A stretch of DNA of 64,000 nt from Cordia subcordata. Lineage: Eukaryota > Streptophyta > Magnoliopsida > Boraginales > Cordiaceae. The stretch's first letter is position 1. Each line of letters begins with the position of its first letter. Location of the stretch: the NCBI GenBank assembly GCA_028554755.1, contig JAPTOF010000003.1:28910001-28974000 (forward strand), written 5' to 3'. Position numbers and translations under genes: made by a program. Below the pieces are notes generated by a model, which saw only the letters and a program-made list of their open reading frames with translations, had not been told where the DNA came from and made no database searches. Below are positions 42,164 through 53,591 of the stretch, piece after piece.

Positions 42164-43069
42164 GGGAGAATGTCGACATTTACCTCTGTGAGTTTTGCTT
42201 AAATCCCAAAATCCTCCAAGAAATTTTAATTTTACTCTTTTTCCCTCATAACATCAAGTGGCAAGATTTGCCAAATAATGTCTTATGTTTAATTACTGTT
42301 TCTCATTTTATTCTTTTTATTTATTTATTAGACGATTTATTTCTATTTTATTCTTTAAATGTTAGCTTCTTGTAACAAAATCATTTTTCTGTTTTGATTT
42401 TATATACTTATCTATATTTGCATTAAAAAGATATATTTCAATTTAAATTTAATATTTATTTAATTTTATATACGACACAAATTTAAATAATAAACTACAT
42501 TTAATTTTCATATTTTATATACCTAAAAAATTTGTTTATTAAGTTGAAAAGATTGGATTTCATTTGAAATGTATATAAATATATTGGAACCTATGGATTT
42601 TAAAATCTACTTTTTCTCTTTAACATCGTGAGGAAGAAAAATTTTGTAAATAGACTAATAAAATCTTTTTGAATTTTTATTTGATTGTAGACTTTTGTTG
42701 AATGATTTCATTAAATTGTTCTATATATTCTTTACTTTAATTAATTAATAAATAAATAGATAAAAAATAAAAGAAAAAGTAAAAAGTAGCTTATTGTTAA
42801 CAAAAATCTTACTAATAAACTATTTTTTTTATTTTTTTCATATTTTAAAATTAAAACTTTTATCATTGCAAATTGATTGAAGTTTTTTTTGTTGAATGAT
42901 TTTATCAAATTATTTTATTTTTTAGTTTAATAAATAAATACAAAATACTTTTCAATATAGAGTTTTGTTTGATAAAATTTAACAGCATGGCAAAATATGG
43001 GTGAACTAAAATTTTATGAGGATCTTTGAGATTCAAACAAAAATTTTATGGGGGAAAATGACATTATAT
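42164..43069. mobile_element. Mutator-like MITE, family B copy 2
   Basis: It starts GGGAGAATGTCGACATTTACC; the right part carries the inverted block 'ttttatgggggaaaatgacatt'. The interior is colinear with 60,444-61,206. The right terminus is decayed, and no clear target duplication is seen. Confidence 0.6.
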
Positions 43070-43099
43070 TTATCCTTCTTCTAAATGCACCCAACAAAA

Positions 43100-46000
43100 A
43101 CTATTGAAGACTTATTCTCCGGGATGAGGAAAATGTGCATCTTGTCTGCATTATAAGCATTCAAATGTTTAATGGAGTCGTGTCACGTGATACATCATGT
43201 ATTATATAATTTTTTTAATTTAATTTATGCATCAATCTTGTTTCTTTTTTGATAACGTGTTATAATTTTTAGATTTGGTTGTTTCTTCAATTTTGTATAC
43301 AAGTTATTAAAATTAGATGGACGCAATTTGTACCATATTTTTTCATCATCATGCTTCCTTATCTTTGTTCACAATATTAATACTGTTTATTCAACAATAT
43401 CATTACTATTTATTCACAATATTAATACTGTATGAATTCTTTTATATGTATGACTGTGTTTTTGTGTATATATATGTACAAAATTGGTGAACTAATAAAT
43501 TATAAACAAAAAATAAAAAAAATTGTGAACAATTTAATTGACGTTTTTGTTCATAATTTTTATATTATATTATTCGTTTATAAATTTTTTGGTATTTGAT
43601 TTGATAAACAATATAAATTCAATAAAATTTTCATAATAAGATTGAGTGAGATTTAATCATTTAATTATTTAAATCACACAAATTCAAAGTGAAAGATATA
43701 CACAACAATCGATCCGTTGTCTAACTAAATTCTAACTTTCTAAGTAGTTAGGTGCAGCTACGTACTTAACAATCATTGTATCGTACGAGGTTAAGTAAAG
43801 AATGTGACTTTTTTTTTCCTGTTATGAAATTATTAATTTATTGTGTATATTTATACTTTCTGTCAGTTTATTATTATTTGAACTCTAAATAAAATAAATT
43901 ATAACCTTATATAACTATTCTTATATTGTGTTAAAATAATAAATAAATAAACTCATATCATGTCTACAAGTTTAAATTTTTAGATGAAATTGTAATTTTT
44001 AGATGGTATCAGAGTTTGAAAATCAAACAATACAGGTTCAAAACTCGCCCTACCCTTTAAAAAATATTAAATTGTCCACGTCCAAGCTCTAAACAAATCG
44101 GATTCGAAACTTGACGCTATTCTTTAAAAAATATTAAATTGTTCACGTACAAACTCTAAATAAATCAAGCTGTACGTGAAGATAAATGAACCAATATTCT
44201 CTTTACAAGCTTAAATTTATTTTTAGATGAGGTGATAACTTTAAAATATTGCTTTTATAAAGAGGGATTTTTGCATTATAGAAATTGCATAAAGTATCAA
44301 GAGAAGTGATAAAATGCTCCCCTTTCTCTCTTATATTTTCTTTTTTTCTCTTCTTATTTATATTGTATTTATTTCTCTTATTATTTCTATTATCTTTCAT
44401 AGCACGTTACAAACACGATTAGTCTTTACTACTCATTATAATCATTCTTAAAAGTATGATAAAGAAATTATGTTGAAAATCTGGAAAGAAAGTATTCACG
44501 ACAACATAAAGATATTCCATACTACAATTTTGGTAAGTATTGCGATTTTCAGTAAAATTTTCTTTGAGTCTTTTAATTTTACTTTGAATTATATATAACT
44601 CGTGATGTCAAATATCGCGAACTAAAAGTTTGTTTCTTTGAAATACTAAAATATTTCGGGCAAGGAATACAAAACCCTTTGATGTTAAAATCCATATGGA
44701 TTATATGAACTATGGAGAAAATAATTTTAATTTGTTTTCTATAAAAATAAAAAAACAAAAATAGTTAAATCAAACACAACTTACCCTGTGTTTGGAATGG
44801 ACTTATTACAAGCTGCTTTTCTTATTGATATGAAAGAAGCAATTCTTTTTGTACATCTTATCACAAGCATCTTATGAAAACCCAAAGCAAACCATATTTT
44901 TTTATCATATGAGATATAAGTAATCTATCCTAGTTTTAGTTTTTACAACTCAAAATAAGACATCTTATCACAATTATTTTATAAAAACTCAAATCAAACT
45001 ATAATTTTTTATATAAAAAGACATCTTAAAATAAGCCTATACAAATAGAACATTAATTTCCTGTGAAACTTCAGCTGCAACATTGAATAGGAAAGCTAAT
45101 CAATACATTATACAAAGACCTAATAATGAAAATTAATACAAACACCTACTAGTACTAGCGAAAATTAATACATGCACCTATTAGTGCTAGTGAAAATCAA
45201 ACAAACTTTGGCCGCAACATAGAATAGGAGACCTAATCAATTCAAAGGCCCACCAGTGAAAATTAAACGAGAAACCGAGTGGGGCATTTGGTTTGTGGAA
45301 TTCGATTGAATTCTCAAGAAAGTAAGGTCAAGAATTTAAAATTCTTATGTTTGGTTTGTAGAACAAAACAATAATCCTTAAAACTATCACACTTTGGGGA
45401 GTCCAATATTCCCATAAATTTAAAATTCTTATGTTAGAAACTGCCACACTAATAACGAAAACACGCATACTGGCGCTGGTTTAACGTAACAGTTGCTAAT
45501 TTCTTCACTAGTTGGACATAGGTGATGGTTTGAACATCTATTGCTATATTATATTGCACTATGTTTTGCATTGACAAAATCAAATATATTTTGCTTTTGG
45601 CTTTAATTAATATCAAATGGAACAATATGTTGTGTATACATATTTATAGATGTACATTTAATGTTAAGTACTATAAATAAATAAACTAATAATCCATCCG
45701 CAAGTTTATGTTAAGTTTTTAGATGAGGTGGTAACTCTTGACTTGTAACAATACTTTTTGGTTTTATGTGTATTTAAATTTGGTATGAAAATGTAATTTA
45801 ACAGGTAGGATTTAAAAAAAAAATGGACTTTCGTATATATTAAGTAGAATTATTATAATTTAGAATATTTAATACGTCTGAAATATAATATAAAAAAGCA
45901 ACAGTTCGCGGATGGTGAATAAGAAAAGAATTAAAAGGTCGGCTTTTGCTCTTACGGTGGCTGACCATTTTTTAGTAAAAAGATATATGGTAACATAGAA

Positions 46001-46150
46001 GAAAATAATAATAAGAAGTAGCTGCTGCTTCAGCCTTTTAGTGGCGCCGGCCGATTAGTGTAGTTTTAAGTAGTCTTAAGGGGAAAATGAATAAGCAACA
46101 ACCCCACCCCAAAAAAAAAAAAAAAAATGCAGTTTGGATAAGTTCATTTT
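43100..46150. other. Intergenic upstream of GH1 gene 2
   Basis: 43,330-43,600 is paired with 60,060-60,360 ('ttcacaatattaatactg', 'caatttaattgacg'). 44,004-44,200 has a TGGTATCAGAG motif and a diverged 60-bp repeat. 45,050-45,420 matches 21,065-22,020 without its two MITEs, and includes 33-bp repeats ('acaaacacctactagtac'). No gene is seen; the AT-rich open frames are not conserved. Confidence 0.5.
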
Positions 46151-46159
46151 TTTCCCAAG

Positions 46160-46206
46160 TGACGTACATTAGACATGCAGATTGGCTTCCCCGTTGCCTA
46201 TAAATA
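46160..46206 (+). promoter_or_regulatory. Core promoter of GH1 gene 2
   Basis: TGACGT at 46,160 and TATAAATA at 46,199-46,206, within GCCTATAAATAGGAGC. The leader runs about 100 bp to the ATG at 46,306. The motif spacing (39 bp) equals that of gene 1. Confidence 0.82.
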
Positions 46207-47844
46207 GGAGCTAAAGAAGCACCACTAAGCACCCGCAAAGATATCTGTCTCCTTAGTGTTAATTATACATAACATAAGCTACCCAAGTCTTTGATTCACC
46301 GTGCAATGGAAACCCCAACCCCAGCCTTCCCACTTAACCCACCATCACCGGCAGGCTTTTTCCGGCGAAAAGATTTTCCCAATGGCTTCATCTTCGGTTC
46401 GGCAACATCTGTCTTCCAGGTTCGTCAATTAATCTCCCGCGTTCCCCTTTTCTTTTCCTTTAATTTGCTGATAGGAGACTAACAATGTATCGAATTGAAC
46501 TTGTTTTTGTTTCAGATTGAAGGTGGTTTACAGGAAGGAAATAGAGTACCAAGTAACTGGGATGCGTACGCCGAAACGAAGGGTAAGAATTGATTTCTCT
46601 TCTTCTAAATTTGCGACTTTTTCTCTTTGGTCCGCTAAGAAAACATTCATATGCGTGACAAATTCGCGTAATAATACGTACTAACACTAATGTGAAATGC
46701 AGATTTATACGCACCTTATCATGAAAATTCAGTTGGCCACTATTACCGTTATAAGGTATACATATGTAAGCATTCCTCTTTCTTTCTTTCTTTCTTTCTT
46801 TTCAAGCTTAAAATAAGCTATAATATTATGATACTGTGGAATACGAATTTTTATATCTATTACAGGAAGATGTGAGTATCATGAAGGAAATTGGCTTCGA
46901 TGCATACAGATTTTCGATCTCATGGTCCAGAGTAATGACAAGTCAGTAATATAGCTGCTTACTAGTGTTCTTATGTTGCATGCTATTATTTTCACGTGCT
47001 CGAACCTAAACTCTTAAACCTACGAGCGAGAATAGTGTTATAGGCATAACAAATTATTACTTGGCCTCTAATAATTGGCCGAAAATGTATTACCCAATTT
47101 ATTAATTATATAAACAAGCCACAATTCACCCCACAAATTGATGTAAGATATTAGACACGTTACACATTAAGTCGTCTGTATTTATGCACGTAGTTTGTGC
47201 AATGAGACACTCATAATAGTCTAACACAGTAATCTTATAAAATAAAACAATTTATAGGACATAATTAATAATTTTTTCCATGTCATATACAACTTGGGAG
47301 AAAATCAATCATTAATGAGCTTTTGTAACTTGTCAGATGCAATGGAGTCCAACAGAGAAGGAATTGACTTTTATAATGGCCTTTTAGACGAACTTCGTGC
47401 AAATGGTATGTATTTAAATTTAAATTATGTAAGCTTTTATCTGCAAATAAAAAGTTTATTTCCAATTAAGAGTGCGTATGGCTCTCGTACAAAAACAGAT
47501 ATCCAGCCTTTTGTGACTTTATGGCACTTTGATCATCCCCAAAAGATGGCAGATGATTATGATGGCTTTCTGAATACAAGAATCGTGTAAGTTTACAAAT
47601 AGTAGGGTTACAAAATATATGTTGGCCGAATTCTAATTATTCTTTGAAGACAATATGTAATATTACTGGTATTGTTTCCACATTATTATATGTAACAGGG
47701 AGGATTTTGAAAAGTATGCGGACCTTTGCTTTAAAGAATTTGGGAAGAAGATGAAAAAATGGATAACTGTTAATGAGCCATCAACCTATTGCAGAATTGG
47801 TTATGTAGAGGGTAAAATGCCTAGTAACAACGCAACCTCTAGAG

Positions 47845-48176
47845 TGTTGAATGTGGCCCGTATTCTTGGACAACAAGAATAGCAGATTTCCTTGTTAGCA
47901 TGTTACCTTATTCGCTTGTTACCTTTTGTAGCACATAATTAATTAGTTACCTTTTCTGCTTAATAGGTTTAGGAAACCTTTGCATTATAAATATATGGTA
48001 ATATTCATTATGTTATGTGTGTGAGAGAAACCAAAGTGAGAGCGTTGTAGCATTCGTGATCAATAATAGAATTATTCTCTGCTGCCCGTGGACGTAGGCT
48101 TTAAAGCCGAACCACGTAATTCTTGTGTCCGTTATTTCTTCTCGTATTCTTTGTGTTTGCATGTTTTTCTCCAACA
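47845..48176 (+). repeat. 5' LTR of the Copia element
   Basis: 332 bp; TATAAATA at 47,986-47,993; ends TTCTCCAACA. It carries 8 bp (within 'ccttattcgcttg') absent from the 3' LTR. Confidence 0.95.
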
Positions 48177-48179
48177 AAC

Positions 48180-48191
48180 TGGTATCAGAGC
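48180..48191 (+). other. Primer-binding site
   Basis: TGGTATCAGAGC, complementary to the 3' end of initiator tRNA-Met, 3 bp after the 5' LTR. Confidence 0.93.
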
Positions 48192-48730
48192 TTAGGTATT
48201 AATCCGCTGCTTGAGGAAAAAAGGAAAAATCAAAACTCACTGTGATACCAAAATTTCTCAAACCAAACAGTGCCTAACCAAACAAAGGTCTTTGTTCGGC
48301 GAGCAGTGCTCCAGTGCTGTCTACGTTGAGCCTTGGTGGCTAGAGTGGAAGCTTACGTCGGCGGGTCGTGGTTCGTGTTTGGGTTTGAAGAACAAGCGAA
48401 GAAGATAGAGTTTGCGTGCTCTTGAGGTTAGTTTTAGGTGTTCAGGTATTTTTTTTTCTTTGGGAATTGGTTCAAGTTTGTAAAGCAAGTTTAAGATTAG
48501 TAGGGTTTGGGTCTTTGGGTTTATTTGGATCGGGCCTGGGTAGTGGCCTTGTCCAATTTTAGCTAGGTCTTGGGTCTTGGATCAATTAATTTTTTGTTAG
48601 GCTTTGGTTCTAGGCCAGAAAAATAATAAATTTCTTTTTTTTTGGGTTTGGGCTTAGTTTAGGCCAAAAGAATAAAAAAAAAAATTTTATTTAGGTTTAG
48701 ATTTAGACCTACTAAAAAATATCTGACTAG

Positions 48731-48957
48731 TTGACCCGTTTGACCGCGTTGACCGGGGTTGACCGAGGTTTGACTTTGATGTTGACCATTGACCAAGGGT
48801 TGACCGAGTTTGACCAAAGCCTTACCCCACGTTTTTCGACGTACTGAGTCCGTTTTTGGGCTCTATTTTTCCAGATTCTGCTCCGAAGTACGAGTTTAGG
48901 GACGGTGTTGACTTTGACCAACAGGTTTGACTTTGACTGGTGTTGACCAAAGTTGAC
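48731..48957 (+). promoter_or_regulatory. Cluster of about 15 W-box cores (TTGAC) in the Copia leader
   Basis: TTGAC occurs about 15 times on the plus strand within 227 bp (for example at 48,731, 48,740, 48,782, 48,789), most as TTGACC or TTGACT. TTGAC[C/T] is the WRKY-factor W-box. The cluster lies between the primer-binding site and gag. The density is directly visible; function is inferred. Confidence 0.7.
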
Positions 48958-49053
48958 TAGGGGTGTTCCTAAGGTTTCTCGACGTGTTGAGTTTGTTTTT
49001 GTGGTCCATTAAGCCAAATTCCATCCTGAAGTGTGAGTTTTGTGCAAACGAAG

Positions 49054-52000
49054 ATGTCTTCCACAGGTGAAAAGTTTGAAATCGAGAAGTTTGACGGGAG
49101 AATGAGTTTCAGTCTTTGGAGGATCAGATTCAAGGCATTTATGACAATGCAAAGACTTTGGAAAGTCATTGAAGAAGTGATCCCGGTAAAGATGGAACCA
49201 GCAGTAAGAGAAGAACTCGAAGTGAAAGCCTTGAATACAATACATATGTCCGTGACAAATAAAGTATTGCTAGAGATTGCTGAGAAGACGACAGCAGTTG
49301 AGGCTTGGAATACTTTGGTGGAATTGTATGCATCTAAATCTCTCACCAATCGCTTCTACTTGAAGAAGCGATTGTATCATCTTAGAATGAAAGAAGGTAC
49401 GTCACTAAAGCAACACCTTGATGAGTTTACCTCTTGTTTTATTGCTTTGAAAGATGTGGGTGTTAAAATTGATGACGAAGACCAAGCTATTATCGTATTA
49501 TGCTCCTTATCGCCTTCATATATGAACTTTGTAGACATTATGTTGTATGGGAGAGATAAAATTACGTTTGAAGATGTGGTTGCTTCATTAAAATAAAAGG
49601 ATCTTCAAACACATATTCCGGGACATAGGGAAGAAGTTCATGGGAAAGGTTTAGTGAGTAGAGGGAGATCAGAGAATAGAGTGGGATTTTCGGGTAGAAA
49701 GAAAAGCAAGTCAAGGTCAAAATCAAGAGCAAGGAAGCTACGCTGTTTCGAGTGTGGTGAAAAGGGTCATATTAATAAAGAATGTCCAAAACTGAAAAAG
49801 GGAAAGAAAAAGGTGAAAAATTCAGCTAATGTAGTAGAGAGTGCTGACAGTGATGGGGAGAACTCGAGTAGTACTGGGGAAGTTTTGACTGTGAGTGCAT
49901 CACAATGGCATAATCAATGGATTCTTGATACTGGTGTAACGTTCCATATGTGTCATAGACGTCACTGGTTCTCTTCTTATTCCAAAAAAGAAGGGAAAGT
50001 CTTTCTAGGCAATGATCTTTCGTTGAAGGTGGAGGGAATGGGCATCGTAAATATCAAGATGTTTGATGGTATTACAAGATCTCTCGAGGGTTGGCATGTA
50101 CCGGAGCTGAAGAAAAACTTGATTTCTCTTAGGCATTTGGATTCTCATGGATACAAATTCCGAAGTGAGAATGATGTCTTAAAGGTGACCAAAGGTGCAA
50201 TTGTGCTCTTGAAAGGGAACGTGACTGGCGGCCTATATGTCTTTCAAGGTAGTACAGTTACAGGGGTTACAGCTGTTATATCCGAGGAGAGTAATAATGA
50301 CACTACGCAGTTATGGCACAAAAGGTTGGGCTATATGAGTGAGAGGGGACTGACCGAGCTGAGTAAGAGGGATTTGCTTTGTAGACAAAGAACTGGAAAG
50401 CTTGAATTCTGTGAGCATTGTGTCTTTGGAAAGCAGACCAGGGTAAAGTTCAACAAAGGGCAGGAGAACACCAAAGGTACACTTGATTATATTCATTCTG
50501 ATCTTTGGGGTCCTAATAAAGTTCCTTCCAAAAAAGGTGTTAGGCATTACATCACTTTCATTGATGCATACTCTCGGATGGTGTGAGTATACTTCTTGAA
50601 AACTAAAGATGAGGCATTTTCAACATTTGTTGAGTGGAAGATGTTGATTGAGAAGCCGACTGGTAAACAAATTAAGCGTCTTAGGACTGACAATGGGTTA
50701 GAATATTGTAATAAAGAGTTTGATGAGTTCTGCAGGAAACATGGCATTGTGAGACACCGCACATGTGTAAGGACACCACAACAGAATTGAGTTGCAAAAC
50801 GCATGAATAGAACTCTGGTGGAGAGAGCTCGTTGTATGCTCTCCCAATCTGGTTTGAGTCAAGACTTTTGGGCTGAAGCCGTCAATACAGCATGCTACTT
50901 GGTGAATAGGTCTCCATTTAAAGCTATTGAATTGAAAACTCCTTTTGAGTTATGGTCTGGTAAGCTTGCTGACTACTCTCAATTGAGGGTGTTCGGTTGC
51001 CATGCATACGCTCACGTGAAGGATGGCAAGTTGGAGCCGAGGGCAAAGAAATGCATATTTCTAGGCTATACGTCCGAGAGGAAAGGTTACAGGTTGTGGT
51101 GCACAGATCCAAAGTCTCCAAGTTTCCTCATCAGCAGGGATGTCATATTCAATGAGTCTGCTTTATTAGACTAAGAAAAGGAGAAAGTGGTAGCTGGTTT
51201 AGACCACAGTGTCAAAGAGCAGATGGAGGTATTTGCTGATGTTCCAAATGTTCCATCTAGCAGCCAAATTCAGTCAACTCAACCAACTGAGGTGCATGAT
51301 CAAAATGTGTCTGAACAACAGAAATACAGCATTGCCTCTGGGCGAGAAAGGAGACAGATTAGAGAGCCTTAAAGGTACGGATACGCTGATCTTGTTGCTT
51401 ATGCTTTGACTATTGCCGAAACAATTGAAGGACATGAGCCGAATTCATACAAAGAGGCCACATCTGGGAAAGATTCTGCTCAATGGATGGGAGCCATGAG
51501 TGAGGAGATTGAGTCTCTTCATAAAAATCAAACATGGGAGCTTGTTGAATTACCTAAAGGACAGCAAGTTATCAGTTGTAAATGGGTTTACAAGAAAAAG
51601 GAAGGTACTCCAGGGGTTGAAGGTCCTCGATACAAGGCACGATTGGTGGCAAAAGGCTATACACAAAGAGAGGGTGTTGACTTCAACGAAGTGTTCTCTC
51701 CGGTTGTGAAGCATAGTTCCATCAGGGTTTTACTTGCCTTGGTTGCTCTTCATGACTTAGAGCTTGAGCAGTTAGATGTGAAAACGGCGTTTTTGCATGG
51801 TGATCTTGAAGAGCAAATTTACATGAGTTAACCGGAGGGGTATGTAATTCCTGGTAAGGAGAACCATGTTTGCAAACTGAAGAAATCCTTATATGCATTG
51901 AAGCAGTCACCTTGGCAATAGTATAAGAGCTTTGACACATTCATGATAGGTGCTGGATACACAAGGAGTGCTTATGACAGCTGTGTGTATCTCAAAAGGC

Positions 52001-53013
52001 TTCCAGATGGTTCGTTTGTGTACTTGTTGTTGTATGTCGATGATATGCTTATTGCTGCTAAAGCATGTCTGCAATCGACGAATTTGAAGAAGCAGCTAGG
52101 TGATGAGTTTGAGATGAAGGATCTTGGAGCAGCGAAGAAGATTCTTGGCATGGAGATTCACAGATATAGAAACACTGGGAAGCTGTTCTTGTCTCAGCAG
52201 AGTTATATTGAGAAAGTGCTGGAGCATTTCGGGATGCTGAAAGCAAAGCCTGTGAGTGTGCCGCTTGCTGCTCATTTCAAGTTATCTGCAGATTTGTCAC
52301 CTAAAACCGAGGAGGAGGTGGAGCATATGTCTCATGTTCCATACTCGAGTGCTGTTGGTAGCTTAATGTATGCTATGGTGTGCACTCGTCCTGACATTTC
52401 ACATGCAATTAGTGTTGTGAGCAGGTATATGGCATCCCGTGGGAAAGTACACTGGGAAGCGGTGAAATGGATAATGAGATATTTGCGTGGCATTGCAAAT
52501 GTAGGTTTATTGTTTAACAAGATGACTGGAGATTATGTGAGGTTGGTGGGTTATTGTGATTCAGACTTTGTGGGTGACCTTGATAAGAGAAGATCTCTGA
52601 CGGGTTATGTGTTTACTCTCTCTAGATGTGCTATCAGTTGGAAACCGACATTACAGTCTACTGTGGCATTGTCGACTACTGAAGCAGAGTACATGGCAAT
52701 TGTAGAAGCTGTGAAGGAGACCATGTGGTTACAAGGCCTGGTTTGTGATCTTGGACTGCAGCAAGATACAAGTGCAGTCTTTTGTGATAGTCAGAGTGCA
52801 ATCAGTCTGACGAAAAATCAGATGTATCAGAAGAGGACTAAACACATTGATATCAGATATTATTTTATCAGAGATATTGTATCATAAGGAATCATATCGG
52901 TGCAGAAGATATCTACCCATGAGAATCCAGCAGATATGATGACTAAGGTGGTTCTAGTTAGCAAGTTTAAGCATTGCTTAGACTTGGTTGCTATTTGCGG
53001 TGGGGAGCATTGA
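49054..53013 (+). pseudogene. Copia gag-pol polyprotein, one frame with eight internal stops
   Basis: A single frame of 1,320 codons from ATG 49,054 to TGA 53,011. It holds gag (to about 49,740), a CCHC zinc knuckle (CFECGEKGHINKEC, about 49,742), aspartic protease (WILDTG, 49,918), integrase (HKRLG zinc region 50,320; DLWGP 50,500; RTDNG 50,686), reverse transcriptase (KARLVAKGY 51,633; YVDDML 52,034) and RNase H (DSDFVGD 52,560; STTEAEYM 52,672). Stops are at 49,594, 50,584, 50,788, 51,172, 51,370, 51,829, 51,919 and 52,885, with no frameshift. Several stops replace conserved Gln or Trp positions. The copy is not autonomous. Confidence 0.93.
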
Positions 53014-53070
53014 GCTTTTAGAGGCAGTTGGTTGCAGGGATGATGGTGTATTAATTGGAGTGAATACGTG

Positions 53071-53084
53071 CCAAGGTGGAGATT
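53071..53084 (+). other. Polypurine tract
   Basis: CCAAGGTGGAGATT directly before the 3' LTR; primes plus-strand synthesis in this class. Confidence 0.85.
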
Positions 53085-53408
53085 TGTTAAATGTGGCCCG
53101 TATTCTTGGGCAACAAGAATAACAGATTTCCTTATTAGCATATTACCTTGTTACCTTTTGTAGCACATAATTAATTAGTTGTCTTTTCTGCTTAATAGGT
53201 TTAGGAAACCTTTGCACTATAAATATGTGGCAATACTCATTATGTTATGTGTGAGAGAGAAACCAAAGTGAGAGCCTTGTAGCATTCGTGATCAATAATA
53301 GAATTATTCTCTGCTGCCCGTGGACGTAGGCTTTAAAGCTGAACCACGTAATTCTTGTGTCCGTTATTTCTTCTCGTATTCTTCGTATTTGTATATTTTT
53401 TCCCAACG
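53085..53408 (+). repeat. 3' LTR of the Copia element
   Basis: 324 bp; TATAAATA at 53,218-53,225; the last base is G instead of the expected A. The host exon resumes after TAGAG at 53,414, about 190 bp past the TATA box. Confidence 0.95.
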
Positions 53409-53591
53409 TAGAGAACAAGCGACGACGAGCAATCAGCGTAATATTGGCAAAGATGTCTACACAGTAGCACACAATCTACTCCTCTGTCATGCTCGTGCTG
53501 TAAAATTGTACAGAACAAAATATCAGGTTCGTTCCAATTCAAAGATATATATGTATATATATATATATACACACACACATATACATCCATA

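Larger units (their letters stand above)
47845..53408 (+). mobile_element. Ty1/Copia LTR retrotransposon (Tork/Tnt1-like) in GH1 exon 7
   Basis: Terminal repeats are 332 and 324 bp, starting TGTT and ending CCAACA (CCAACG at the right end). Target duplication TAGAG lies at 47,840-47,844 and 53,409-53,413. A primer-binding site for initiator tRNA-Met and a purine-rich tract are present. Domain order gag, protease, integrase, reverse transcriptase, RNase H is the Copia order. It has the same orientation as the host gene. By hand count the two LTRs differ at about 20 positions, mostly transitions, plus one 8-bp indel. Confidence 0.96.

Noticed and set aside
44004..44014. TGGTATCAGAG, like a Copia primer-binding site
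   Set aside because: No LTR end just upstream and no gag/pol or second LTR nearby; this sequence is common in plant repeats.
48969..49349. Minus-strand 126-codon frame
   Set aside because: Shadow of the Copia gag frame on the plus strand.
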